A stretch of 64,000 nucleotides of DNA from Mytilus californianus (GCF_021869535.1 NW_026262701.1:5037501-5101500); one strand, 5' to 3'. Counted from the stretch's first letter, positions 1 to 11,535 are shown. Notes: generated by a model not told the origin, from the sequence alone. Numbers and translations: made by a program.

Positions 1-2440
1 ACATAAAAATTAACTTAACCGCTTACCCCAAACCCAGATTACAGGATCTCGTGGTTGGTGAAAATAACCATTTCAAATAGTGTGATACAATAAAACCAGA
101 AACAAATTCCTTTTCAACTTCATAAATGTCACATTATTTCTTTTTATTTTCATTTTAAAATTTCAATATTACTGTGACAGAACTTGCATTCGTGCGGTAC
201 ACAATTTCTTAGTTTTCATGGATGGCTTTATACTCGAATTTAATTGTCCAACGAAAGGTAACAACTGTTGTCCAAATCAAGACATGGAAAGATCCCCATG
301 TCGGCTTGATACGTGGATACGAGCATATAATCTAGAAAATACATCGAATATCAGCAAGCACACTATTAACTATATATACAACTTCAGGCAGGATTTTACC
401 AATTTAATTTTAAAAAATCCAAACTCTACGACATTTAACCTTTTAATTCTCACGAAAAAATAGTTTAAATCAATGAAAGATAGACTTCCGGTTGATATGT
501 GATTATGAAGTGTTCATTTTATCTCCTCATAATTCTCATTCGAAAAAAAGTCATATTAGGCTTGCTATTTTTTGATTTTATAAGAGGTAATTCATTCGAA
601 GTACATTTGTAGCATTTTTTTATGTAATCATTTTCTTTACGTGACATATTTATGGCACACCTTTGATAATCGTTTATCTGTTTAATAGTGTCATAACTTC
701 ACAACAATTAAAATGTAAACATTGCAATTTCCTTCAATCGAGACAATTTGTAAGCATAGATCTTATTTCCGACAGCAATTATTTTATTAGAAATTTAATA
801 TTTATTGTCAGTAATGAAAGACGAACAAGTAAGTGAAAATGAACATCTTTTTTGCAATGTCCCACAAATATCAAAAAACAAAGAAAAAATGTTAAAAAAT
901 AAATCGATGACTTATGGTTAGATAAGAGTCGATTATCAATCCGCTGTTGTGTGATGCCTTATTATATTATATAAAGAAGAAAAGAAGACATTATTTGTAT
1001 ATGAATAAACTTAATATTGAAAAGTGTAAGGGAATACGACAGGACCAATAAAGAACTGACACTCATTTAAAGATGTTCGCTCCTCTTGTTTTTGAATTTT
1101 TGCCAGATATTTGGAATCCTCTGGTTCTATCCATGTAGTGCCATTGTACATTTTTCCCGCTAACCCCTACTTTTTTTCATAATGTTATTATACATAGTTT
1201 AAAAAGCCATATTTGAAAATCTTATAAAGTCCTTGTTATTTTCTAATTGTTTTTTGAAAGAAAAAAGGTGCCAATGTTAAATGTATGAAAAATATAGAGA
1301 GAATCATTTCCCGCAAAATTTTCAATGGCTTATAGCTCGAAAACAAGCACACGGATCCTTCATTTTTTCTACTGTTTTAGTTTCTTTTATTTATATACTA
1401 TCAATCTATAACAGTCTTTTAAAAAGCATGTTATTTTGGAACAGAGTAACGAACATCCTTAAAGGAAAAGTATGGAATATCAAATACACTAAACCGATTG
1501 TGTCATGGGTTATGTAGGTGTCTTTTAATTTGATTTTTGTGTCATTAGGTTAATAGCATATAGTTAAGAAAATAGTTCTTTCATGTTATGCTCTATGCTA
1601 ATGGTTAGGTATTATTTTTGTCAATATCTTTATACCAAAGGTTGACAAATATAATGCCTTCCCATATTAAAATAAGAATAGAGCATAGCATGATGAAATA
1701 TTTCGATTCTAATAGGAAAATTTAGAACTTTTGTGTTTCGAAACGGATCTATGAGGCACATTCGAAAGGCAATCATTTTGATTTAATGAAGAAGCAACGT
1801 TAGAGAAAACCAACCTATTCATTTGTTTTCAAATCGTTTGTATTGGCCTTCCACCTTTTTTCATCAGAACGTCACTGATTAGTCTTATGAAGAAGAAACA
1901 CTCGTCTGGAGTACAAAATTGTAAGCCTGGCAATTTTGATGAGTTTTTCCTTTATATAAATAAACAGATACACGTAAAATTTCTTTTAGAAGGACGGTAT
2001 TGCCTTTCCTAGCGAGCAACACCAATAGGAGTGTCCATTTTGATACACGGCGTTGTGTATAATACTACTGACGTGGCACTTTTAATTTTTCAATCATGTG
2101 AAGACCATTTTCTATGGGAATTAGAATATGGCTTTGTTAATAAAGCAAAGGAAAAAAGGTCACAATTTTGTCATGGCCGAAATTATAAATTATTGGCCTT
2201 TTAAATGATGATTTTACCTATTTTGGCAAAACGTTTTTACAAACTCAACTTTTTGATAAATTAAAGATCTACGACCGCAAAAAAACTATGTTTGTTGAGA
2301 AACACACGCATCATTTAGGCCAAACAGTTCATCAATTTGACCACATAAGACTACTTAGGCAATTGCATTTCCTCAGTGGCACAATGTTACATAGTTGAAT
2401 ATATATATATATATCTATGTTGCACTTAATAATATATAAA
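1..2440. other. AT-rich gene-free stretch with foldback and repeat fragments
   Basis: No convincing coding exon is visible; the short open frames have no recognisable domain. An imperfect inverted repeat at about 1581-1697 (arms resembling TTCATGTTATGCTCTAT and its complement) looks like a small foldback element. At about 1840-1960 there is a degraded copy of the dispersed repeat that contains 'cgtctggagtacaaaattgtaagcctgg', seen again near 27.4 and 41.4 kb. If receptor unit C once had stalk and tail exons they should lie here or just to the right, but none was found. Confidence 0.5.
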
Positions 2441-2444
2441 TGTT

Positions 2445-2775
2445 ATAAACCCGTTATCAGACGAACCAAAAGAGGGACGAAGGATACCAGAGGGACAGTC
2501 AAACTCATAGATCGAAAACAAACTGACAACGCCATGACCAAAAATAAAAAGACAAACAGACAAATAATAGTACAGATGACACAACATAGAAAACTAAGGA
2601 CTAAGCAACACGAACCCCACCAAAAACTGGGTGTGATCTCAGGTGCTCCGGAAGGGTAAGCAGATCCTGCTCCACATGTGGCACCCGTCGTGTTGCTTAT
2701 GTTATTACAAATCCGGTAAATAGTCTTATTCGGTAGGTCACATTCGTAAAAAGGGAAGGGTATAGATAACCAAGA
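2445..2775 (-). repeat. 3' tail repeat of RT-family element (minus copy)
   Basis: On the minus strand this reads almost base for base like 53370-53660 and 11720-12020, including 'gcaacacgacgggtgccaca', 'tccggagcacctgagatcac' and 'gactgtccctctggtatctt'. At 53.4 kb the same sequence follows directly on a reverse-transcriptase open frame, so this is probably the untranslated 3' tail of that element family, left by a 5'-truncated insertion. The open frame at 2417-2659 lies inside the repeat and is not a gene. Confidence 0.75.
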
Positions 2776-3284
2776 TGCCAGACGACCTGTAATGATATGT
2801 ATACCTTCGTATCTATAAACTTATGATATATTTCACCAGTAACTCATTATGTGCCTGTATAAACAATACCGTTCACGGACCACACTATGCGATCACCAGA
2901 CAATTTTAAGTTACTCTTTATCTTGATTCATTTTTAGATTTAGTTAGACCATTCTTGTGCTTGCACTTGTATGTGAAATAAATTTTATTTTATGACTCTC
3001 AAGAATATGACAGCATGTTATCACAAACGTTTAGCTTTAAGTAACAGAGAGTTCTCTTATTTCGGGGCTTTGTGTCTATTGTTTTTATGTTAATTGTTTT
3101 TGTGTCTTGTACCGATCTTTTGTGTTAACTGCATTTGATGTTTAAGGTTTGTTCGTATGTCCTCCCTGTATTCCCTTTTCAGATCAAAATTTGAACCAAC
3201 GGGGATAGAGATGTCCTTTCGTGCTTGCATAAAGACTATCATTTAGTGCTTCCATTTCTAGTATACAACTGTTTCACGTAAGGG
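2776..3284. other. Gene-free, repeat-derived stretch
   Basis: No exon recognised. The part from about 3040 to 3240 (Cys-Tyr-Arg-like 'cttgtaccgatcttttgtgt', then 'cctccctgtattcccttttcaga') recurs with changes near 9440-9530 and 13000-13090, so it is dispersed repeat sequence. Confidence 0.4.
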
Positions 3285-3612
3285 TAGAGTTGAGCGCCCA
3301 CAAACATGTTTAACCCCGCCACATTCTTTATGTGCCTGTCTCAAGTCAGGAGTCTATGGTTCAGTGGTAGTCGCTGGTTTTTGTCTCATTTCTGTTTTTC
3401 GTGAATTGTTTTGTTGTTAATTAGGCCGTTAGTTTTTTTGTTTGAATTGTTTCACATTTTTCATGTCGGGGCCTTTTATAGCCGAGTATATGGTATGGGT
3501 TGTCTTATTGTTGAAGGCCGTACATTTGTCTGCAATTGCTTACATCCACTTCATTTGAACTCTAGTGAATAGTTGTCTCATTGGCAGTTATACCACATCA
3601 CCTTGTTATTTT
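3285..3612 (+). repeat. Dispersed repeat family A, plus copy
   Basis: Contains the family A landmarks in order: 'tttaaccccgccacattctt', 'caagtcaggag', 'taggccgttagttttt', 'ggggccttttatagccga', 'gtatgggttg', 'gaaggccgtac' and the terminal 'ttgtctcattggcagttataccacatc'. Other copies lie near 9.1, 9.5, 11.2 (minus), 12.1, 16.9 (minus), 21.9 (minus), 25.8 (minus), 26.5 (minus) and 45.6 kb. About 300 bp long and non-coding; a SINE- or MITE-like element, class not determined. Confidence 0.75.
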
Positions 3613-4449
3613 AATTGTAGATGTTATTGAATATGATAATTTCAAAAATGATACTTATAAAAAAGACCCAAACTAAGAGATTTGCAAATTGTAGTAGCTC
3701 ACAGTTCAACCTATTGGTCCATTGTTTTCACTTTTTATTTCCAAACTTGAGCACCCGGGGAAAGGGATGTCCTTTTGTGTTGGCATCAGTTCATTTTGTG
3801 TTTGCATTTACGTGCGACCACTCATGCGGAGATAAGTATATCTATTTCATCACAATTTATGTGGAGGATAAGGCCGCACTTAAAGTACAATGACTTGATG
3901 TGCAAGGATAAGGACACCCATTGTCTGCGTCCAGTTATGTGTGAATATTTTGTGGTCAGTAATGTGCAGACTTAAAATCATTCTTTTTGTGTGACCACAA
4001 CTATGCATGTTATGAACCTCTATTTTATACAGGACTTGTATTTTGTTTCGAAAATCAAAAACTTCTTTCAATCTATCAAATGATATTCTGCCCAAAACAC
4101 ATTCGTTTTTCAGATTTCACCTAATTTTGATTTACATAACTCTATTTGGGCTTGTCGCCTCTTGCATACAATGCAAAGCTACAAACACTGCCAAATACCT
4201 CCACACAGAAACGCTGACTACTGATAACGCTGGGCTAGTGGTTACATCGGAGAGGAAACCTCCACCAGAAGTGGCATCAACTTAGTGGTTGTAACAATTT
4301 CTCATTGAAGATACAAGGCTGATAATTTGTACGTCAGACGTGCATTTCATCTCCATAAGACTCACCAAGAACGCTCGAATGGTTTCTCACCCAATTTTGT
4401 TAATATTGTTAATACAACGGAACTTTAAACAACTGTCGTACAAATGGGA
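3613..4449. repeat. Degraded repeats including a family B fragment
   Basis: About 4195-4400 carries family B landmarks: 'acgctgactactgataacgc', 'gaggaaacctccaccagaag', 'tggcatcaac' and 'gtacgtcagacgtgcatttc'. Related copies form the cluster at 13.3-14.1 kb and the block at 32.5-33.6 kb. No gene is supported; small open frames are chance frames in repeat DNA. Confidence 0.5.
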
Positions 4450-5235
4450 AATTTATCTAGTTATAAAACCGAGTTTTACCTATATATATCCGGATATGGT
4501 GTACAAATGTTTGCACCTCACGTTTGCGGTATACAATCTTATCTGCAAGTTTATTGTTTTCTGTTTGGTAATAAATAATGATAAGATCTATTTTGTTACA
4601 TCTTTTGATCCGTTTATTTGGCAATCGCCAATGGCAGTCAGCAGGGTTTAAGAACATCAGTTGTTCGACCTGCTAGTCAAATGCGTTTGATAAAATATAC
4701 TTTTTCACTCATTTGGTCTTTTGAAAATGTTGTTTGTGCTGTATTTAGACCCCTCTACCAAGAAATTTGTTTTACATGCACACGTATAAAAATTGCGGTT
4801 TTTATCCAACGCAATCATAGGTTTGAACGTTGTTTTCAATTTAGACTTGTTTATATTTTTTCGTTTGGGCTTGAATTATATTTGCCTTCGGGCTTATATG
4901 ATCCGTTCATCCTATTTTGACTCTTTCAAAATTCAAGAGTCTATCCTAAATTGAGGTAAATTATATGGCCTTCCAAATACCGTTTCGATTCCTAACATCA
5001 CTGAAGAGACATTAATTGTCGAAATCCGGATATGGTGTACACATTTTTGCACCTCATGTTTGCGGTAGTCCATCTATTCCGCAAGTTTATTGTTTTCTGT
5101 TTGGTAATAAATAATGATAAGATCTATTTTGTTACATCTTGTGATCCGTTTATTTGGCAATCGCCAATGGCAGTCAGCAGGGTTTAAGAACATCAGTTGT
5201 TCGACCTGCTAGTCAAATGCGTATATATATATATA

Positions 5236-5413
5236 TAGTCTAAATTGAAAACAACGTTCAAACCTATGATTGCGTTGGATAAAAACCGCAATTTTTATAC
5301 GTGTGCATGCAAAACAAATTTCTTGTTAGAGGGGTCTAAATACATGCACACGTATACAAATTGCGGTTTTTTCCAACGCAATCATAGGTTTGAACGTTGT
5401 TTTCAATTTAGAC
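5236..5413. repeat. Hairpin-forming inverted repeat 1
   Basis: The left arm 'gtctaaattgaaaacaacgt...' running to 'tacgtgtgcatg' is matched in reverse complement by 'catgcacacgtatac...' running to 'tttcaatttagac'. The arms differ by only a few bases, and the spacer reads 'caaaacaaatttcttgttagaggggtctaaata'. Confidence 0.85.
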
Positions 5414-5971
5414 TTGTTTATATTTTTTCGTTTGGGCTTGTTTTATATTTGCCTTCGGGCTTATATGGTCCGTTCATCCTATTTTGACTCTTTCAAAATT
5501 CAAGAGTCTATCCTAAATTGAGGTAAATTATATGGCCTTCCAAATACCGTTTCGATTCCTAACATCACTGAAGAGACATTAATTGTCGAAATCAAGATAT
5601 GGTGTACAAATTTTTGCACCTCATGTTTGCGGTAGTCCATCTTTTCCGCAAGTTTATTGTTTTCTGTTTGGTAATAAATAATGATAAGATCTATTTTGTT
5701 ACATCTTGTGATCCGTTTATTTGGCAATCGCCAATGGCAGTCAGCAGGGTTTAAGACATTAGTTGTTCGACCTGCTAGTCAAATGCGTTTTGTTAAAATA
5801 TAGTTTTGCACTCATTTGGTCTTTTGAAAATGTTGTTTGTGCTGTATTTAGACCCCTCTACCAAGAAATTTGTTTTGCATGCACACGTATAAAAATTGCA
5901 GTTTTTATCCAACGCAATCATAGGTTTGAACGTTGTTTTCAATTTAGATTTGTATATATATATATATATAT

Positions 5972-6155
5972 ATAGTCTAAATTGAAAACAACGTTCAAAC
6001 CTATGATTGCGTTGGATAAAAACCGCAATTTTTATACGTGTGCATGCAAAACAAATTTCCTGTTAGAGGGGTCTAAATACATGCACACGTATACAAATTG
6101 CGGTTTTTTCCAACGCAATCATAGGTTTGAACGTTGTTTTCAATTTAGACTTGTT
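5972..6155. repeat. Hairpin-forming inverted repeat 2
   Basis: Same arms and spacer as the hairpin at 5236-5413, differing at only a few positions. To its left, across the (TA)n tract, lies another inverted copy of the arm (about 5875-5948), so three alternating arms sit side by side. Confidence 0.85.
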
Positions 6156-7250
6156 TATATTTTTTCGTTTGGGCTTGTATTATATTTGCCTTCGGGTTTA
6201 TATGACCCGTTCATCCTATTTTGACTCTTTCAAAATTGAAGAGTCTATCCTAAATTGAGGTAAAATATATGGCCTTCCAAATACCGTTTCGATTCCTAAC
6301 ATCACTGAAGAGACATTAATTGTCGAAATCCGGATATGGTGTACAAATTTTTGCACCTCATGTTTGCGGTATACCATCTTTTCCGCAAGTTTATTGTTTT
6401 CTGTTTGGTAATTAATTAATGATAAGATCTATTTTGTTACATCTTGTGATCCGTTTATTTGGCAATCGCCAATGGCAGTCAGCAGGGTTTAAGAACATCA
6501 GTTGTTCGACCTGCTCGTCAGATGCGTTTTGTTAAAATATACTTTTTCACTCATTTAATCTTTTTGAAAATGTTATATATCACTGATGTAATAAATGGAT
6601 CTTAATTATAAATTTGATACTAAACAGAAAACAATAAACTTGCGGAAAAGATGATATACCGCAAACAAAAGGTGCAAAGGTTTTTGTACACCATATCCGG
6701 ATTTCGACAATTAATGTCTCTTCAGTGATGTTAGGAATCGAAACGGTATTTGGAAAGCCATACAATTTACCTCAATTTAGGATAGACTCTTGAATTTTGA
6801 GGAGTCAAAATAAGATGAACGGATCATATAAACCCGAAGGCAAATATAGTACAAGCCCAAACGAAAAAATATAAACAAGTCTAAATTGAAAACAACGTTC
6901 AAACCTATGATTGCGTTGGATAAAAACCGCAATTTTTATACGTGTGCATGCAAAACAAATTTCTTGTTAGAGGGTTCTAAATACAGCACAAACAATTTTC
7001 CGCAAGTTGATTGTTTTCTGTTTAGTATTAAATTAATAATTAAGATCCATTTATTACATCGGTGATTCGTTTATTTGGCAATCGCCAATGCAGTCAGCAG
7101 GATTTAAGAACATTTGTTGTTCGACCTGTTAGTCAAATGCGTTTTGTTAAAATATACTTTTTCACTTTTTTGGTCTTTTGGAAAATGTTGTTTGTGCTGT
7201 ATTTAGAACACAAGAAATTTGTTTTGCATGCACACGTATACAAATTTGAC

Positions 7251-8159
7251 ACATTCCCAATTTCCATTCTCAATTTTATATATGTTATCTAGGAGAAAAT
7301 TTAAAGCTTCAATCATATCCTCACATTTCCAGTGAGTGTATTTAGCATACTCTCCTTTTTCGTTACAGAAAAAGGCTTTTAACGAGTTACAGCAAATAAA
7401 TTTACAATGAGATTTTTCGAAAGACCATTTTATTAAATATGAAAACTTTTTCTTTATTAGATTGTGTGGATATATTTTATACATCTTTGGCTTTGAGATG
7501 CGCTTCGGACGCACAAAATTAATAAAGTTTTATATTCATATCTGAGAATAGTTTTGATTTTGAATGGCAATTTTAATAGCATGTCAACATCTTAGTAAAT
7601 ACTGAATGGAAGAACTGAACCTACTGCCTTGAAAGAGAAATATCAGGAGTGAGTTATAACAAATCATTATATTGGTTGCAATCAAATGCCATAATTTTCT
7701 AGTGAAACAAAAACAAATAATTTCACATATGAAATAAATCCGACAATTTCACTAATGTGACGTCATGCAACAATGGGCGTCGTTAAGACATTGTCAATGA
7801 CGTTGCATCAAAACGAATTGAGAACGCGTACAAACGAAACAAATATAGTTCCTTCCATATACTACCTAATTTCAATTAATATACATTGAAACCATAGTCA
7901 ATGTAATAAAAAGAATAACTAATCCAAGAATTGAAATATAGAAAAATATTCAACTCGTGACCGAACAACACTGTTGCATAACTTATGCGCTATGCAATTA
8001 ATGTGTTGTTCGATCACTCGTTGAATATTTTTCCATGAGAAATGAAAACAAAATCGAAAATATCAATTCCAACGCTTTGAAAATTTTAAATTGAAGCCTA
8101 GATTTTCAAATTTTGGTAAACATTCTACCATTCGGAAAATATATTTCTGTTTAACTTGC
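7251..8159. other. Gene-free stretch, probably downstream intron of receptor unit C
   Basis: No exon seen. About 7249-7285 keeps the terminal string of family D ('tttgacacattccca', 'tttccattctcaatttta'). From about 8105 to 8159 the sequence aligns with 24785-24840, just downstream of the unit B Ig exon ('aaattttggtaaacattctac', 'ttaacttgc'), showing that the two Ig exons were duplicated together with flanking intron. Confidence 0.5.
7941..8033. repeat. Short foldback (31 bp arms)
   Basis: 'gaaaaatattcaactcgtga' running to 'cgaacaacac' is matched by 'gtgttgttcgatcactcgtt' running to 'gaatatttttc' with very few mismatches. The loop is about 31 bp. MITE-like; it could also act as a structured or regulatory site, for which there is no evidence. 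Confidence 0.7.
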
Positions 8160-8471
8160 TTGATATGTACAATGTGAACCTTTGCCGCGTAATTTGTTCA
8201 CCTATTTGCATTTCACACCAGTAAAGACCACTATCAAATTGTATCACATCCGATATTTGAAGATTGTATTCATCATTCTTTAGTTGTTCGACAATATCGT
8301 ATCGTCGGTGGTTAGGTCCGAAATATACGTCCGATGCTTTTGCAATAATTTGTCTCAAGCGACGCCATCTGTTATTTGTAGCACCAAATGTAAAATTGCA
8401 TACCAAAACAACTGTTTCTCCAATATATGTATGTGTGGATACATCGGACCGGATAATTTCACCAAATATAT
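8160..8471 (-). CDS. V-type Ig domain exon of receptor unit C (possibly orphaned)
   Basis: Reading leftward from acceptor 'tttgttttag' the exon opens in phase 1 (D)IFGEI and encodes one V-set Ig domain: first Cys in VVLVCNF, core Trp in NRWRR, and DSGLYWCE carrying the second Cys. It ends in phase 1 before GCAAGT, a GC 5' splice site. At 312 bp it is one codon shorter than the four paralogues. An N-linked glycosylation motif NFT follows the first Cys. It is the most divergent copy: RRLRQ replaces RRWQG and RYDIV replaces RFNVV. The signal-peptide exon expected about 0.5 kb upstream appears destroyed (see 8960-9010), and no stalk or tail exon was found downstream, so it may be a relic. By family resemblance (pIgR/CD300-like V domain) it would be an extracellular ligand-binding domain; the ligand is unknown. 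Confidence 0.7.
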
Positions 8472-8959
8472 CTAAAACAAACATTCTTAATTTAAGTAAT
8501 CATTTGACTGTACTGTGCAGTCTTTACAATATTATAATTAAATTTTTTTTGTTCTCTATTCAGTTAATTAAACGTTTTTAGTGTATACATTTTTTATATA
8601 AAAAAAATCATTCGTATCATTTTTATCTAAGTTTATCAGTTCAGTAAGCTCAAATATTCATTCATAGCAACATTTTTAGTTAAATCATCACCCCCTTAGT
8701 GCTGTAAAACCTGTCCCCCATTCGTGATCACACAATTGTAGTGTATCACAGAAGGAACAATATGAATAGTAGGGAACAAAAAAAAACAAAACCATCGAAA
8801 GTTATCAACATGCTACACAGCAAATTAAACTTCGAACTTGACATTGACAACCCTCTACCGAAAAGACATTTGACAATAAGGTTTATCTCAAGAATCTATA
8901 ATGAAGTTTCATGGTATTGACAAATTTAGTTTCACCATACTGTTGTAAGCAAAATTCTC
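8472..8959. other. Intron-like sequence shared with the other Ig exon units
   Basis: The segment around 8690-8800 ('agtgctgtaaaacctgtcccc', 'cagaaggaac') is homologous to 43735-43800 and 36690-36740, upstream of two unit A Ig exons. About 8918-8955 ('ttgacaaatttagtttcacc') matches 46650-46675, beside the unit A signal-peptide exon. No coding sequence seen. Confidence 0.55.
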
Positions 8960-9010
8960 ATTTTAATGGATAAATTCCAGTTTATTATCTAAAGATAAAG
9001 ACATAAATGT
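8960..9010 (-). pseudogene. Remnant of signal-peptide exon, unit C
   Basis: On the minus strand an ATG at 8973 opens MRILL, then runs within a few codons to an in-frame TGA, with no GTAAG donor after a GAAG end as in the intact copies ([15 protein letters not shown] and [15 protein letters not shown]). Flanking bases on both sides match the intact unit A region, so the exon body and its donor appear to have been deleted. The call rests on short alignments and is tentative. Confidence 0.4.
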
Positions 9011-9084
9011 TATATCTTCAATTTCTTACAAAAGTTAATGGAGGTGTTTGGACTGTATAAATCATGAAAAAAATTAGAACAACA

Positions 9085-9368
9085 CACATTTTAAACCCAG
9101 CCACATTCTGTGTGTCTGTTCCAAGTCAGGAGCCTGTAATTCAGCGGTTGTCGTTTGTTGCCCTGTATCATATAAATTAGGCCGTTAGTTTTCTCGTTAG
9201 AATTGTTTTACATTTGTCATTTTAGGGTCTTTTATAGGTTACTATGCGGTATGGGTTTTGTTCATGGTTGAAGGCCGTATGATGATCTATAGTTGTTAAC
9301 TTCTATGTCATTTGGTCTCTGATGGAGAGTTGTCTCATTGGCAATTATACCACATCTTTTTATTTTCA
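9085..9368 (+). repeat. Dispersed repeat family A, plus copy
   Basis: Shows 'ccaagtcaggagcctgtaat', 'taggccgttagttttctcgt', 'gaaggccgta' and the terminal 'ttgtctcattggcaattata'. It lies where the unit C leader intron is expected, so it probably inserted after the duplication. Confidence 0.75.
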
Positions 9369-9434
9369 TATTTGATTTAGTTCAAAGGAGTTGCACATTG
9401 ATTTATTCGTTTTTCAGTTGAACAATTAAACATT

Positions 9435-9735
9435 AATCGGTACTTTGTGTGATTTGTCTTTATGTCAGTTGTTTTTGTGCTTCGTACCGATATGATGTGT
9501 TAAGTTAATTATATTTTGTATGCATGGTTTGTTCTTATGTTGTGTTGTTTTATCGTTCATTGTTTTATCAAAAGCAGGCAGTTGTAGTTTGGATTGCTTT
9601 TGTCATGTCGGGGCCTTTTATAGCGGACTATACGGTATGCGTTTTGCTAATTGTTGAATGCCTTAGTGCGGCCTATCATTGCTTACATTCACTTCGTTTG
9701 TACTCTGATGAATAGTTGTCTCAAAATATTACAGT
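9435..9735 (+). repeat. Dispersed repeat, partial family A copy
   Basis: Includes 'cttcgtaccgatatgatgtg', 'atgtcggggccttttatagc' and 'atagttgtctca', matching the layout near 3080-3600. The open frame at 9524-9715 is part of the repeat. Confidence 0.65.
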
Positions 9736-10329
9736 GAACAAAAAATAAAATAACATATAAATCTGTTTTTTACCAAAACAAATAGAGCAACTTATATAAA
9801 AAAGACGCCAGATTTTTACAAATCTCTATCTCAGAGGGTAAAATGTTCTGTATTTGAGATCCAGTATATGCAAACAAATATTTTTGGCATAGGCAAAAGA
9901 ACAGTTTTCATCAACTGAAACGAAAACTGTATATACTTTTGATACCTGCATAATGAAAGCTATCATGTTAATAATTAGGAACCATATCATTTAATTATTT
10001 ATAACCTATTTCTTGTGTTGGTGGTTATAATGACAAAATCACAAGCAGGAGTCGTGTAAAGAACATCAAATATCAATTTTTAATGTTCAACAAGTTTTTC
10101 TACTATGGTTTTTCACTCAACAAATTAGGCGAGAACAATATTTATCGTCTCCAAAATGCAGTAAAATAAATGTAACTATAGTTTGTAAAATTATGTTTTG
10201 TTGGTTTTGATATATTTATATTTAGTCTCATTTAGAAAATTTTCTACGTTCTGGTATGCAAAGGGTACTGAAAAAATTTGCACCCTTTAATTGGATTCAA
10301 TAAATATTCTTATTCTTATTATTCTACTA
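9736..10329. other. Gene-free AT-rich stretch
   Basis: No exon, RNA gene or clear repeat recognised. It lies between the leader region and the duplicated upstream block of unit C. Confidence 0.4.
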
Positions 10330-10570
10330 AAATATTCTTATATTATATTCAAAATGCCAAAAAATTAACAAGCCTTATGGTGGTTAGAAAGTTTTCAACT
10401 GTCGTAATATATTTGATGTAATTAATAATTTCCTTGTATATTTTTTTAGAAATGGTTAGTCTGATGATAACAGGAAAATAATATTCAATTGATAAACAAC
10501 GGAAATACAACCTATTGAACAGTAATATGAAGCATCGTTGGCATTCTGAATGAAATACATTTTAAAAAAA
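10330..10570 (-). promoter_or_regulatory. Duplicated upstream block of receptor unit C
   Basis: Homologous to 29227-29470 and 49584-49850, which lie 2.8-3.7 kb upstream of the two intact signal-peptide exons. Shared landmarks are 'atggtggttagaaagttttc', 'tttccttgtata', 'aacaggaaaataatattcaa', 'cggaaata' and 'attgaacagtaatatgaagc'. A promoter or first non-coding exon is inferred from position and conservation only. Confidence 0.45.
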
Positions 10571-11195
10571 CTTCATACAAGTGCATTAAGTGGTTCAGCA
10601 ACAGAAACTTATACTTTTCTGAGGAAACGGGTACATTTTATTTTTAGAAAAAATTAATTAATTGGTTTCTTACTTCGAAATTATAAGAACCTGAAAGAAA
10701 AACTACACCAATGGAAGATTCTGTCTCTCACCATTTTATTCTATAGAAGAATGATGAGGTCAAACTATATATTATTGCAATCATATACATGTATATTTTA
10801 AATAGCATATCTAAATTCCTACCTATGAAAAGGAACATCATGTTTTCAAATCAGTGCGTGCGTCCGTCTATAAAGATTTGGTAACATTTACGTGAAAAAT
10901 ATTTGATGTGTTTCCCTCAGTTTAGTTTGTAACCCGGATTTGTTTTTTTTCAATCGATTTATGAATTTCGAACAGCGGTATACTACTGTTGCCTTTAACT
11001 AACGTGAAACGTGAATACAACAGGGACAATAAAGAACAAAGACAAGGTCATGCGGTTCTCATACTGTTTTATATACTTTACACAAAATTCGTTGGATGTC
11101 AACTGATTGACAATAATAAAAGTCTTGGAAAACATTATTAATTTATAAGTTGTAATTGGCTTTGAACTAGCTTTTAGTAACTGCAAATATAAAAA
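10571..11195. other. Gene-free stretch with a family C repeat fragment
   Basis: About 10895-10998 carries family C ('tttagtttgtaacccggatt', 'aacagcggtatactactgtt', 'gccttt'), also seen at 48250-48362, 50255-50362 and, inverted, at about 32735-32830. Nothing else recognised. Confidence 0.45.
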
Positions 11196-11535
11196 TAAGA
11201 AGATGTGGTATGATTGGCAATGAAACAACTCTCCAACAGAGACCAAATGACATAGCAATTAACATCTATATGTCACCGTATGGTCTTCAACAATGAGCAA
11301 AACCCATACCGCGTAGTCAGCTATGAAAGGCCCCGAAATTACAAATGTCAAACAAATCAAACAAGACAACTTACGTCCTGATATATGTACTAAACAATGA
11401 ACGAAAAACAAATATGGTAGACAGCAACAAACGACAACCACTGCATTACAGGCTACTGACTTGGGACAAGTATATACAGAATGCGGCGGGGTTAAACATA
11501 TTTGAGGGCGCCTTACCATCCCCTAACCTGGGACA
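11196..11535 (-). repeat. Dispersed repeat family A, minus copy
   Basis: Reads in reverse as a near-complete family A element, from 'aagatgtggtatgattggca' to 'aatgcggcggggttaaacat'. Open frames on both strands here are incidental. Confidence 0.75.

Larger units (their letters stand above)
4450..7250. repeat. Complex tandem and inverted array of a foldback element
   Basis: The string 'gtttattgttttctgtttggtaat' recurs at about 4551, 5089, 5654 and 6391, and in inverted orientation at about 6620-6650. Two near-perfect hairpins (about 5236-5413 and 5972-6155) have arms of about 70 bp beginning 'gtctaaattgaaaacaacgt', separated by a short spacer. A (TA)n microsatellite lies at about 5223-5236 and 5951-5975, and the second is the axis of a larger palindrome. 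A short solo piece of the same arm is at about 33978-34040. The structure suits a non-autonomous DNA transposon or Helitron-like satellite-bearing element; class uncertain. Frames of 60-100 codons inside it are artefacts of the repeat. Confidence 0.8.

Noticed and set aside
2417..2659. 80-codon frame resembling the minus frame at 53468-53734
   Set aside because: Both lie in the RT-family 3' tail repeat on the strand opposite to the RT; similarity reflects the repeat, not a protein.
5245..6224. Two almost identical 80-codon frames (5245-5487 and 5982-6224)
   Set aside because: They start inside hairpin arms and are translations of the duplicated foldback repeat, with no domain or codon signal.
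8264..8581. Plus-strand frames over the unit C Ig exon
   Set aside because: Shadows of the minus-strand Ig exon, which has the Ig motifs and splice sites.
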